Shown here: one piece after another, positions 12,773 to 24,098 of the stretch
Numbering within the stretch: the first letter of the stretch is position 1
How the letters are laid out: each line of letters opens with the position of its first letter
Source: Chrysoperla carnea
Taxonomy: Eukaryota > Arthropoda > Insecta > Neuroptera > Chrysopidae
Assembly (NCBI RefSeq): GCF_905475395.1
Contig: NC_058337.1
Span: 117,174,368-117,238,367, forward strand
Length of the DNA: 64,000 nt
Direction: 5' to 3'
Notes under the pieces: model-generated
Databases searched by the model: none
Seen by the model: the letters and a program-made list of their open reading frames with translations, nothing else
What the model was told of the DNA's origin: nothing
Program-made: the position numbers and the translations under genes

Positions 12773-12840
12773 ACCCTGGTAGCTCACTTGGTTAAGGTGT
12801 AACCAATTCCGTTCGCGGTATGCCTTGGGTAGAACAGAAC
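12773..12840 (+). repeat. tRNA-like segment, possible SINE head
   Basis: The sequence GGTAGCTCACTTGGTTAAGG has the form of a polymerase III A box (TRGYnnAnnnGG) in a tRNA D-arm. About 30 nt further on, CCGTTCGCGG resembles a degraded B box (GGTTCGAnnCC). No full cloverleaf can be drawn. This fits the head of a tRNA-derived SINE or a tRNA relic. It has no A-rich tail before the true tRNA gene that starts 26 bp later, so the assignment is weak. Confidence 0.4.
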
Positions 12841-12865
12841 CTATGAAGTACGATAATTTCACAAC

Positions 12866-12937
12866 TCCGATATGGTCTAGTGGCTAGGATACCTGGCTTT
12901 CACCCAGGAGGCTCGGGTTCGATTCCCGGTATCGGAA
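12866..12937 (+). tRNA. tRNA-Glu (UUC anticodon)
   Basis: A 72-nt cloverleaf. The acceptor stem TCCGATA/TATCGGA is perfectly paired, with discriminator base A at 12937 and no encoded CCA. The D arm carries the A box TGGTCTAGTGG. The anticodon stem CCTGG/CCAGG (12892-12896/12904-12908) encloses loop CTTTCAC with anticodon TTC at 12899-12901, and the T arm carries the B box GGTTCGATTCC. This is the standard animal tRNA-Glu(UUC) sequence, which decodes GAA and GAG. A T-rich stretch starting about 5 nt downstream (ATTTTCTTT) can serve as the polymerase III terminator. No intron. It appears intact and is probably functional, although a transposed copy cannot be excluded. Confidence 0.95.
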
Positions 12938-15819
12938 TAGTATTTTCTTTAATATTTTTCAAAAACGCATTTTCGATAAAATTTCAAAATTATGTGAACA
13001 TATCATTAAAAGTACATTAACTATTTTGAAAACAAAACTACAATTTTTTCAAAACAAGACTGAATATTTTTTGAAGTTTTGAGTTTTACGTAATATTTCA
13101 CTCAAATAAAATAAAAGTAAGGAACCAAAATTCGTGCGATTTTACCATATTTGCTAGAAAAATTTTGTGTCATTGCCAAAGTTTATTTTTTTTGGTGGAT
13201 ATATTTTAGCAAATATGTAAATAATATTTGCTAAGGAGAAGGCTAGACCTTGCACAGAATTGACATTAAGTCCTTGCACTTGATTGACATGGAAATTCGG
13301 ATTTAATGGTTTAATGTTGGACGATAAAGTTACACCTAGTCACTAATTCTATCCAAACACACATGCAATATTTAGCATTTACAGCAAAACTCTGTTCTTG
13401 CAGGGCATCAAATTCCAATGATCATCCCCGAAGTAATTGCCCCAAGACTGATCGCAGAGTGTCTTCATGGATTCTTTGTTTGTTTTTTCTTTAATATTTT
13501 ATCATGTCGACAGAAAGTTGTTATCGAAAAAATTTTGTAAAATAAAAAGTCTTTCTACTAGAACTTTCCACAAGCATTAACGGCTTAATCTTCGAATACT
13601 TAAATTATATCGGATAAAAAAAAAGATTTCATTTTTTATAGATAATTTTTCTGAATATGATAACAATTTTCTCGAAAAATATGGTTCATAGTTGTTCAGC
13701 AGATAATAATATCATCGATGTATTTTCTAAATGTATATGTTTGTATCTCTACTTCGAAATAGATATGACTTCAAATAGGCTGCTGGTATGGTATGTGTAT
13801 AATGTATATATAGCAACACACATTAGTAATCGGTTGTGTCGTGTTGCCATAGAAACGTTGTGACAAGCGTTATTTGAGTTGAACAATTCACCATCCGCTG
13901 TAGTAAAACGTGTGGTAGTTGGAAAATGCATTTTCTAAAATATAACGAACAATTTACAATCAACCAAGCCGTCAGATAAATTTTTTTTAAAGGAATTCTC
14001 AAGAAATTACGTTTTTTAATTTAAATTTGTATTGACTAAAAAGTTTTTTGGAACTATGTTACTTATCGCACGTTATGATTTCTTTGCTGGTTGAGAAATA
14101 CAACCAAAAAAATCGACGATTTTCACCTAGATTAACTAGGAAACTAAAACTTTTTAATCGATTCAGCTTATTATGAATTTTAAGAATACGCAAAAATATT
14201 TTTATAATATGTCAATTTGTATTTTTGTCGATATTTGATGTTTTTTTAATAAATATCCTGATCAAACCAGATGTAGGTAATGTACACACAAATTGAGTTC
14301 ACTACTACTTTTTTTTAACTAATTTTTCAATTAATTCATACAGTAAAAAGTAAAAGCAGTCATTAAATTCTTAAAAAAATTAACACCATAAATTTTCAGA
14401 AAAATATCTTGTAAATAAAATGTAAGCGCTACATTTATAATGTAAGAAAGTACGAAAGGAACATAGTTCCAAGATACCTCTCGTTCTTTTTGATAGGTTA
14501 AGTTTAACCTATCATTTATACTTAAATAAATTTCTATGAAACTTAATTTAAACTGACCATGACCACTTGGTAACTGAAATAAATACATTCGTTATAATTA
14601 TAGTCAAAAACGCGTCTCTATAAATATAAATGTTTCTATTATAAACGTTTACAACACGTACAAAAGTTTATTGTAAATCGGACATTAAATGTCTTACAAG
14701 CGTGAAAAATACCGGCTTATTCCCCAATTTCTTATCTTTGTCATACATATACTAAAAATATAAGCATAACGTAAAATAAGCTTATAAAGCACTTAAATAT
14801 TCAAGTGTATAACTACCATGGGTGGTTTTTTTTTTTACTTTTCTTGAGCTAACTATGTACTTCTGGGTAAAAAGTTTAAACAATAAAAGTTCAACTCAAA
14901 ATTAAATAAAATATCTACTTAACACAATTTAATTTGTTTTTAAATAGAAGACTTTGTTTTAATACATGAACACAGAACTATAATTTAGAAAATTTGTGGA
15001 CATATCTGGTAAATCTTTGTCTCTAGTTTAATTTTATCGCGAAATAACATCTGTCTTTGAAAATATAATCCATATTTCAAAAGTTTTAATCTGATGAAAA
15101 TAAGTTTTCATCTGTTTAAGATATTATATCGATATGGATTTTAAAAACTTACTTGGTTTTCCATTTTTTAGATATAAATTTCTGCAAAGCAAATAAAATT
15201 TCAACATTTTGATTTTTTAATTTACTTTCTAGGTAATGGAGTTTTTCTTTAATTAAACCTTTAAAAAGGTCAAATTGTTCATCTAATATCATAAAATGAA
15301 ATACTAAATTATAAGACTGGATTATTAGACGAAGTATTTTCTGAAAAATAGTTCGTCTTTGATATGAAAATATTTCCTGATTAATTAAAATCATTATATT
15401 CCAATCCACTTACTATTCATCTCCATCATAGTCGGAAAATATGTATCGGTATACTTAAATGATTTCCGGTTTTAACATTAAAAGTTTTCACATACTTTAG
15501 TGGTTTTTCGTTAATCATCACTATTCAATGTGAACTCATTGTTTTTAGAAGTTAACAAGTTCGAAGGTTAATATATCAAAATAATAAATTAACATACCAT
15601 AGGATCAAACTACATACGTAGATATATAATATAAATTACATTTCGTCGTGTAAGTCAACAATGATGAACTTACCAACATTGTTGTTATTGTATATACAGG
15701 ATGGGTCTTAATATAACATTTAGGGAATATTGTTCAAGAAAAAATTCAAGTTAATATTTGTAACATTATAATTTTAGCGAGACCAATTCATTTAATTAAG
15801 AAACCCCTGTCTATAAGCA
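12938..15819. other. intergenic, no gene seen
   Basis: About 2.9 kb, AT-rich. It holds a match to the RFX X-box consensus at 13843-13856 (see findings) within a locally less AT-rich patch at 13780-13930. A 86-codon open frame on the minus strand at 15149-15409 is Lys/Ile/Leu-rich with no start or splice context and is not called. Near 15694 there is TATACAGGATG, resembling a transposon end. Confidence 0.45.
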
Positions 15820-15905
15820 CAACATTTTAATTCGGCACGATACATTTTATGTAATCTCTATAGCTTCACAGCGCTTCCACCATAAAAATACAGTATGCAA
15901 TATAA
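15820..15905 (+). repeat. dispersed short repeat, copy 2 (pairs with 12660-12745)
   Basis: Same orientation as copy 1, sharing TTTTAATTCG, ACGATACA and TTCACAGCGCTTCCACCATA followed by ATACAGTAT. Differences include an insertion of about 10 bp before the TTCACAGCG core. Confidence 0.65.
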
Positions 15906-16488
15906 GGTCAGTTGAGACTATATTATTATAATAGACTGTTCTATCAGTTCTATAAGATAGTGTAAAAATAAGAGCTCGAAAACTGCAAAAGTGGAGGTAT
16001 TCACACTTCAAATATGGCATACAATATTCATTTTACTCAATTTTTTGTTTGTTTGCCATTTATGAGTTGAAGTCTAAAGTTTTGCAAAAGAAAGAAATTT
16101 GAATAAACCATAGTAGTTATTGGATTAAGGTTAACTCGGAAACTGATGTTTTTATAACATGTACTTTCAAGAAAAGAAGTATTTGACTGCTTAAGAATTT
16201 TCTTAAAACAAGACAATATTTACTTGCTATCATGTAAAGAGCATATTTTCAAACATACATGAAACTATAAATATTATAAAGATAATAAATGAGATCTCTA
16301 GAGTATTTCGAAATATAAATTATTATTATTTCGAAATAAAATAATTGTGCAGACCGTCACCAAATTAGCATTGCCAAACAAACGCAATCAGAGTAATTAT
16401 ACAAGTGGCTAATTCATGCTGATGATGACTACTTTATAGTCGAAATACGTGTTTACATAATACAAAAATTGGGGATAAAATCAAGTAA
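15906..16488. other. intergenic, no gene seen
   Basis: AT-rich, nothing supported. Confidence 0.45.
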
Positions 16489-16690
16489 TTGCTTGTTATG
16501 TGTGTCTGTCTGTCTGTCTGTGGGAACCGATTTGGGACTTTTTTGTGTTTCAAGTGCGAGTTTAGGATTCAACACCCGGAACAAGTCGAAAAAAGTGATT
16601 ATCGTCTTAATCAGTTTAGTTTAGAGAAGGAAATAACCACAGATAATCGCATACAAAGTTTGAAACTGATTGCTATCGATTTTGTTTCTT
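16489..16690 (+). repeat. interspersed family B fragment, copy 1
   Basis: A GTCTGTCTGTCTGTCTGTGG tract, followed by ACCGATTTGG, TTTCAAGTGCGAGTTTAGG and ACCCGGAAC, matches the block at 22808-23085 in the same orientation. The reverse complement matches 28799-28975. The layout (GTCTG repeats, AACCGATTTGGA, then CGGGTAC-GA) resembles RTE-type LINE 3' regions of insects; that assignment is from memory. An open frame of 67 codons here is part of the repeat. Confidence 0.6.
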
Positions 16691-16792
16691 AATCTCAGCT
16701 ACATTCACTGAGACTGAGATAGTTGAAAATTCTCAATTATTTTTAACCGTTAGAATAAAAATATGAGTAAACTATCTGAAATATGAGTAAAT

Positions 16793-17001
16793 TAACTATC
16801 TCTCTTTGACGACCTCTCCAACCTTCGAAAGTTCGTCAACGTAAAAGCTCTCCTGCTGTTCTTAAACAGCTCCAAATGGTTCATGGAGTAGTGGCCGGAG
16901 ATGGGCCAACACTTTTTCGGTATCACAACGGACCCTATGGTCTAAGTGTGTCCCACCCCGGTGCAGTCACTCTAACCTACCCTAACCTAGCCTAACTATC
17001 T
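16793..17001 (+). mobile_element. 5'-truncated LINE tail with target-site duplication
   Basis: Matches the last 190 bp of the element at 4175: CTCTTTGACGACCTCTCC, TCTCCTGCTGTTCTTAAA, GCTCCAAATGGTTCATGGAG, GATGGGCCAACAC, CCCTATGGTCTAAGTGTGTC, then CTCTAACCTACCCTAACC. The 9-bp direct repeat TAACTATCT at 16793-16801 and 16993-17001 flanks it, so the insertion is a clean target-primed event. The 3' copy of the duplication merges with the TAACC tail. Confidence 0.85.
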
Positions 17002-18239
17002 AAAAATGTATAATTATGAGCAAATAAACTATTTGAACACATATATGTATAATTATTGAACCACCATTTAAATATAGTTCTGGCAACATTCTAAACTACT
17101 TGATCATATTTAATGATGTGCGTGTTACCTAGTGACATGATCGCATGCATCATATGATCTATTCCCGTGTATTATTATTTCCTTTCTAACAGGATCATTT
17201 TTCTCATATAACCCCATAACCCATCTATTCGTCCGCTATTCACTACACTATATGTGAGACTATGTTATTATGTATAGGTAAAAACGCGTGTATTATTACC
17301 TAGTGTATATACTTTGTGTGGTAACAGAGATAGAAATACACACTTAGTCACTTAACCTAGAATACGTGACTTTTGACAGCTGAAGAAGAAGAAAAAAACA
17401 GACACTATCGTCGCTTTACGTACGTACGTCGTCGTGCGTACAAATCTATTATTTACGTTTGTAATCTACAACCAACCAAAAAAAATGGAGAAGAAGAAAC
17501 TCTAAAAGTCAAATTCAATAAAGAATTCTTGTTTGCAAATGACATTTTGTGTCTTTTTTTGTTTGGTAGATATAAATTTGATAAATAGAGCGTGGATGTG
17601 CTATAACATCAACTCACTGGGGAATGAAAACGTAATTTGAATTTATTCAGAAATTTATATCAGAAATTATATAAATCAAATTTGCACATACACGTGTGTT
17701 TTTATGCAATTTTTTGTGTGTATTTATAGAACGAGTTGCGAAACTGTGAAATTTTTTTTTTATATAGTTTTGTGTTCGATCAAATATTACTGTGCAAAAT
17801 ATTTCAGAAAGACAACCAGACTCCGGAAATACAACACAGAAACTGCAATTAAAGGTATAACATCATCAAAGGTGAATGAAGAATAGTGATGAGCTATCGA
17901 GGAGAAATGTTTTGGATAAAAAGCGGCATATTCGGTTTACGTTAAATTACTTAAGCAAACTGGTAAGACTTCTTGGAAGAAAAAAACGTGTGAATATGTT
18001 AACATTTCGTCTAAGTTGGAATGTTAGGATAGAAGAAAGAATGTTAGGATAGAGATGATTGTGTCATTTCTTGAAACTTATGACCGAAGATTAATACTAT
18101 TAAAACAAAGAGAACGATAGAGAATAGAGATTAGATTAGAACTTTTTGGAGCCATAAAAACCAAAGTAATTTTTTGACAATCAAAGCGAGAAAACAGACT
18201 CTTCGAGCTTAATACCTTAAAATTATATTTTTATAAAAT
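17002..18239. other. intergenic; CpG-containing patch, no gene resolved
   Basis: The patch at 17280-17470 is less AT-rich and has a run of ACGT steps (TACGTACGTACGTCGTCGTGCG). It contains a 71-codon open frame at 17373-17588 beginning with acidic residues. No downstream partner exon was found. This could be a 5' exon or promoter of a gene outside my reach, or nothing. Confidence 0.3.
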
Positions 18240-18449
18240 ACTAGCTTGATACTCGCCCGATTCGCTAGGTTTAAAAGTTAGGACCACCGCGTTATAGCCT
18301 TCACCTTGTTTGATCTACAGTTTTCAATTTTTTTAAATTTAAAATATTTACCGTTTGTACAGAAAACTTTAATTTAGCTTTAAATGATGTTCAAAGATGG
18401 CATAGTGGAAAGTCTAAAGCAAACAACCTGACTTTCACATTTATAATAT
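18240..18449 (+). mobile_element. interspersed family C, internally deleted copy
   Basis: Starts ACTAGCTTGATACTCGCCCG and ends TTTCACATTTATAATAT, the same head and tail as the next element, but is only 210 bp long. It lies head to tail against the copy that begins at 18450. Non-coding. Confidence 0.65.
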
Positions 18450-18893
18450 ACTAGCTTCATACCCGGCCGCTACACTGGGCTTAGAAGTAAATACCTTCGC
18501 TTTATAGCCTCCACCTCTCTTGATCTCACTTATTCCCCTTCCATAACACTCGAATGGATTATTTAACACAGTTTTCACTCTTTTTTAAGTGTAAAATAGT
18601 CATAATTCATTAAGTATACCAGAAAAGATGAGAATTAAGACATTTACTATTTTAAGTTTTTACTGAAATCTTTAATTTATGGTTCAAAATGATGATCATA
18701 GATGGGGCAGTAAAATTTCAGATTAAATTTAATTTTTTTTTTTATATATATCTTTATAAATTATAGCCCATGTGTTATTCTGGTCTATGACCTTTCTTGT
18801 TGTACAGTTTCATTAAAATCCATTCTCTAGTTTTTGCTTGAAAGCGTAACAAATATACAAACAAACATATTTTTTCACATTTATAACATATAG
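18450..18893 (+). mobile_element. interspersed family C, longer copy
   Basis: Starts ACTAGCTTCATACCCGGCCG, followed by CTTTATAGCCTCCACCTCTC. The end has GTACAGTTTCATTAAAATCC, a segment reading GAAAGCGTAACAAATATAC, and TTTCACATTTATAACATA. The head matches the element at 2425. Such heads and CACATTTATAAT tails are common in insect LINE-derived repeats, but I cannot name the family. No open frame. Confidence 0.65.
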
Positions 18894-21518
18894 GGATAAG
18901 GGGTTAATTTAAACGGCAACATCCATTTTCCAAGGATTGAATATCGCAAGGAGTATTAAAACAAAAACCGAAAAACACCTTGGTAGAAAGCGTAAAGTTA
19001 AAAGACGGATCAAGTTGAAGAAATCCTGATATTAGTAACATTGACTGTTTCAATGGTTTTTATAATAAATATGCTTAGAAATTCCTCATATGTGTCTCAT
19101 TTATCATATCATACAGTGTAATATGTAGATGTGAATAAAATAAATCAACAGTAATATTAATCAAAAATCATAATATAATCACATTTGTGACTGTAATACA
19201 ATTCCTATGGATATCTACAACAATAACAATTACAATTTATGACAAATGGAGCAGATAAAGAGTGGATATGGTATATGGTATAATACTGTACACTAGGTAC
19301 TACCATGACGACTAGACGAGATTACTGTCAATAACAGAATAACATACATATCGAATTGAAGTACTAGCAACACTAATGTCGAATAAATATCGATAGAAGT
19401 GTTGGGAAACATGTTGCAAAATCAACGTTCTTTTTTTTTGTTTTTATCCGCCGTAAAGATGTGAGAACCACCTATAAAGGAAGTTTTTCACTTAACAGTA
19501 TATCAATTATAAGATTAAAATCATCAAGATGTAAAAACAGTAATCACAAGAAAGTAGGACTTTTCGATAATATTCTAGATTTAAAAATTTGTTTACCTCA
19601 TTCACGGTGGACTAAAATTTTCCAAAAAAGTTAAATTATAAAATCCTCATCGTAACAATAAACCTCGAATGAAATTTTATTTTTAAAATTTATTTTATGA
19701 TAACCTATACATTTTAAAATTATAATCAACACAGAAATTCCAAGTACACGCTTCTACGTTATTATCGTTACTACAAGGACCTGATGATTGTATAGGACAA
19801 ACAGGAGATGCTATACAAACGTATATACAGTGGAACCGTACCTCGAAGACAAATCGAACCTCGTTAAGTTTTAATCTTCAATAAGTCGAAGAAAAATTCC
19901 ATTCCTTCCAATTAATCTCTCAATACGCAGTGTCTTCAATTATTTAGACTTTCGAACAGAATGTTATTTTCCTGCGGGCGAAAAGGAGACATCATAAGTC
20001 GTAATTAGTAAAATATAATGACGTCGCGTCGTAGTTAGTAATATATAATCGCCCTTTTCTAGTTGAAATTTTAGCATTTAAATCCGCTGTATCTCAAACT
20101 ACTTGTTAAGTCGAAAACTCATCAACTCGAAATTTTTTGAATTTCCATTGAGATTTCACTGTATTAGAATTATTTCCCGTATGGCAAAAATTTTTGAAGA
20201 TGCAGTACTTTTGTAGATGTAGGTTTGTTAATGTTTTTTAAAGTCATATAGCCCAAGTGGCCCGGTTTCGTGGTGTTTTATAGTTATTTTCAACATATTC
20301 GTTTCAAGTTTAATCAATATTCGAGACATTAAAAAGACACCATAAACATCTGACAATAATTTGCAATGGTTATCATAATTATCCACTTTAAATTTGTAGG
20401 TTTGAAGATTTTTTAGATAAAATTGAATTCCTTGCAACAAGTATGAACTTGGTAAAATTTAATGAAATAAAGCAGTCCGGACAAAATTTTTTTAGAAAAC
20501 TTTCGAAGGAAGAAACTACAAAAACAAAATTTGGCTGGCAAAACAAACATTTTAGTGAAAGATATTATGCAAATATCGTATATCGGAGCAAAATTGTACA
20601 ACGGATGTTCAAGAACATTATATGTATATGAGACACAGACAGATGGACAAATAGGAATGCAGAAAAGACTGACGAGCGAAAGGATAGATTTTAAATAAAC
20701 GACGAATATAACATATTCAGTTTATTTTGTCCATTATTGTCCAGTGAATATATTACATTCACTAAGCGATTGTATACATTACCTAACACGATATTTCACT
20801 TGTACTGGAGTACTCATGTGTCTCGTTATGCATTTAAATCCCCCAATGAATTGTATATGTGTAAAATCATTTTGATCGAAATCTCGATATACGATTTGGT
20901 TACGATACTATCTCGAATAGAGACTAGCTCGAAATTCTTGTTCATTCGTTTCGATTGACTACCTAAATTCTCCACTTATAATACATCAATATATATACTT
21001 GAACAATGGAAAGCTATTATTTGTGAAAAACTGCAGTTTATTCTCCATATATTATAGAAACTTTATTTTCTAGATAAAATAATGCTTTGGAAAAATGCAA
21101 TTTTTTATTTTACTGGTCGAATTTATCAACTCATAACCTATAATGATGGAAAATGCGAAAAAAACCAAAGTTATATTTCTAAAAATATCATGAATCATTT
21201 CAAAAGACAACCAAAAATCTCTCAATTTCAATTTTTCACTAAAATATTCGAAAAACTGTTTTCTAGCACAGATAAATTTTATCTAATTATTGTGTCAAAC
21301 GAAATGTCTATTGTATTTTTATGGTGGAAGCGCAAGGAAAAAAATAAATTTTTAAATACTTAAATGTAGAATTTCGTTATTTATTTTTTTCGTTTCTTTA
21401 TTTATGTTTCCAACACTTTAACACTTTACAATAAAATCAGATTTTTCTATAAAAAAAGGACACATTGAAGCATTTTGCTGAACCAATTTCTAAAAACTTT
21501 TTTTTAGAAAATTTTTGT
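18894..21518. other. intergenic, no gene seen
   Basis: AT-rich. Open frames at 20413-20631, 20737-20958 and 21082-21363 were read and look non-coding (Phe/Lys/Asn-dominated, overlapping on both strands, no splice partners). Confidence 0.4.
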
Positions 21519-22182
21519 TTTACCCGTGAGGGTGCAAATTAGTTTATAACATTATATGGTATTACTAGCGGCCCCGACGGACGTTGTCCCGTAAAAACGT
21601 AACTCCAATTCATGAATACCTATACTACGTTTAGCCTGTCCGCTAAACCCATCCCGCTAAACCCCAATTTAACTCCTATTTATTGGAGTGGCCTGACCTT
21701 CGACCTTTGGCCTGACCTTTGATAGTAGAGCTCGCTGCGCTCGCATATGGCTCTAATAAATGCCTATTGACAATACCTGAATACTATTAAAAATACATAG
21801 TACACATAGTATACATAATGTGATATGATTTATATGCGCTCCCACCATTTAATGAAATTTCATTTTTTTGGTACGGAGCCCTCAAAAACAGTTGTACTGG
21901 ACCAAATTGTAAATCTAAACCATCCTCGAATCCCCTTGAACTCACACAAAAAATTTCATCAAAATCGGTCCAGCCGTCTAGGAGGAGTTCAGTCACATAC
22001 AGACACACACAAGAAATATATATATTAAGATATGGAAATATCAGTTATGTGTGTGTAACATGTATGCATGTGTGGCTATCTTTCTTTACTTACAAGAAAT
22101 AAAAAACAAACGATTGTGTAATCATTACTATCTATACATAGTATTTAAACAATTGACTCAGTCAATTGTTTGTTTTCACTTC
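21519..22182 (-). repeat. interspersed family A, copy split by a later insertion
   Basis: The left part (21519-21559) is the reverse complement of the family A segment CCTAATTGGCGCCCTCACGGG. The right part (22030-22182) carries the reverse complement of the GTGACACATACATAACTGATA region and the terminal palindrome (CAATTGACTCAGTCAATTG) followed by GTTTTCACTT. The two parts are separated by the insertion at 21560-22029. Confidence 0.75.
21560..22029 (+). mobile_element. RTE-like retroelement fragment inserted in family A
   Basis: Begins near ACTAGCGGCCCCGACGGACG. It ends with AAAATCGGTCCAGCCGTCTAGG, an AGACACACACAAGAA segment and the tail ATATATATTAAGAT. That order (CGGTCCAGCCGT-GGAGGAG, ACACAGAC, short A/T tandem tail) is typical of RTE-clade LINE 3' ends. 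ATATGG at 21554-21559 and 22030-22035 is a likely target duplication. Overlapping open frames (73 and 67 codons) on opposite strands are by-products. Confidence 0.65.
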
Positions 22183-22386
22183 TTTAATAAAAGCTTTGTA
22201 TACATTTAAATGCTCAATAATATTAAATGTTCATCCATAAATGCTTGATAAATTTTAAACAAATCAAACTTTATAGTTAATGCTGCAGATAGAAGAAGCA
22301 ACGATTTCAGTTAAAACAATTCAATAAAGCTTTGTCGTCGTATAATATTAAAAACTTAAAGACGAGCAACAGCAGCAGCTTTCTTT

Positions 22387-22505
<119 letters not shown>

Positions 22506-22807
22506 AAAAAATAAAATAAATACAAAATGAAGTTTAAACTTTATCCGTTATGTGCAATATTCAACTTACTATACCTTTAAAAATATTTATACTCACAAAT
22601 ACAGATTTGTATTTATTTAATAATTTTGAAGTTTTCAAAAGTTTTTGTTCAAGATGTTTAAAGATGTTATTGTTATTGCTGTTTGGGTGTATAGTTTTAT
22701 ACATTATGCTTATTAAAAAATGCGAAAATTTTATTTTGTGCAAGATCTATCAAGTATAAGATCTTAATGAATTTCACCTTTCTAAATACAGGTAAAAATA
22801 ATTTTTT

Positions 22808-23085
22808 AACCCCCGAACTAAAAAAAAGAGTTGTTATAAGTTTGACCGCTATATGTGTGTGTCTGTCTGTGATTCTGTTTATCTGTGGCAACGTAGCGCC
22901 TAAACGGGTGAACTGATTTGGATTTTTTTGGTTTTGTTTAAAAGGTGATTTAATGGAGAGTGTTCTTAGCTTTGTTTCAAGTGCGAATTTAGGGCTACGT
23001 ACCCGAAAAAACGTACCCGTAAAAATTGGCGATGATCTTCCAAATCGGCTCAGTTTGGAAAAAGCTTTAAATTTCAAAAGAAGTA
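22808..23085 (+). repeat. interspersed family B, copy 2
   Basis: Starts AACCCCCGAACTAAAAAAAA, with GTGTGTGTCTGTCTGTGATTC, TAAACGGGTGAACTGATTTGG, GTGATTTAATGGAGAGTGTTC and TTTCAAGTGCGAATTTAGGG. The reverse complement matches 28799-28975. Two long open frames on opposite strands (126 and 99 codons) run through it and are shadows of the repeat. Confidence 0.7.
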
Positions 23086-24098
23086 ATTTTCACTTGTTAT
23101 ACAGAACAAAGGTAGCGTCAGATGTAACCAAGATAATATCTTCTCTTCGTTTGAATATACAAAGAATAACTGACTTACTGCTTGATTGGAAAAGTCTAAA
23201 GGGTCATATACTTGTCAACAAAATCAAATTTCAATATTTTAAATTCGTGTAAACATCCTGCCCTTTTTGTACTTTTTGTAGCGCCTTCATTTATCTGCCC
23301 ACAGGCCTTGGCAAGAAATCAACCTGCAGTTTTACAGTTTTTATATTATATTTATATAAAACAATTCCATACTTCCATACTTTAATCAAGAAGCTAATTT
23401 ATCAACCAAATATCGAGATGTAAAAGGAATTTCGATATAAATAGTAGTAATACGTTGTAAAATTTCGCTTCTCAAATAATTTTCTCTACAAATTTGATAG
23501 TTTCGATAGCTTTCGGAGTCAAATCTCAAGGATAACATAATAATATCCAAAAATTGTTTAGATAGTAAATTTTTTTTACGCTTTGCTAAAAAAATTTCGG
23601 GGTGATTTAGTGAACCACCTATATAAAAATTACATTTACCCTTGAGACAAATTCATTTATGGTTATTGTGATTCTATAAAATACAATTTATTACTTTTAA
23701 TATTACACTGGTCGTATATTTACTAACCAACTAGAATAACTAACTTAAGATATATTTTGTTTCGAAATTTCTAATTCGAAAACTTTTCAACTGTAGATAT
23801 ATCATGAATACCTCTACATCTACTATACATATAAATAAAATATATATAAATTTTCGATTGCTAAATTATTCATTTCATAAACGAAAATGATACCTACTTG
23901 GTTTTTTCCTTTTCTACATTTTGTTTTAGTAGAATTTTCGCCCTCTTTAACTTAATTGTGCAACTGACATTTTTATTAAAAATTTAAAAGATTGTCTACG
24001 ATGTAATCTATTTTGAAAGGTTTAAGGAAGAAGATAAAATTGTCAAAGTTAATTTTCGAAAATTCTATTTAAGAGATTATATGTTTTATTTCTTCTAG
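23086..24098. other. intergenic, no gene seen
   Basis: AT-rich. No coding signal or repeat partner. Confidence 0.45.

Noticed and set aside
22697-23252. 126- and 99-codon open frames on opposite strands
   Set aside because: Both lie over a copy of interspersed family B, which recurs at 16489 and 28799 with broken frames.
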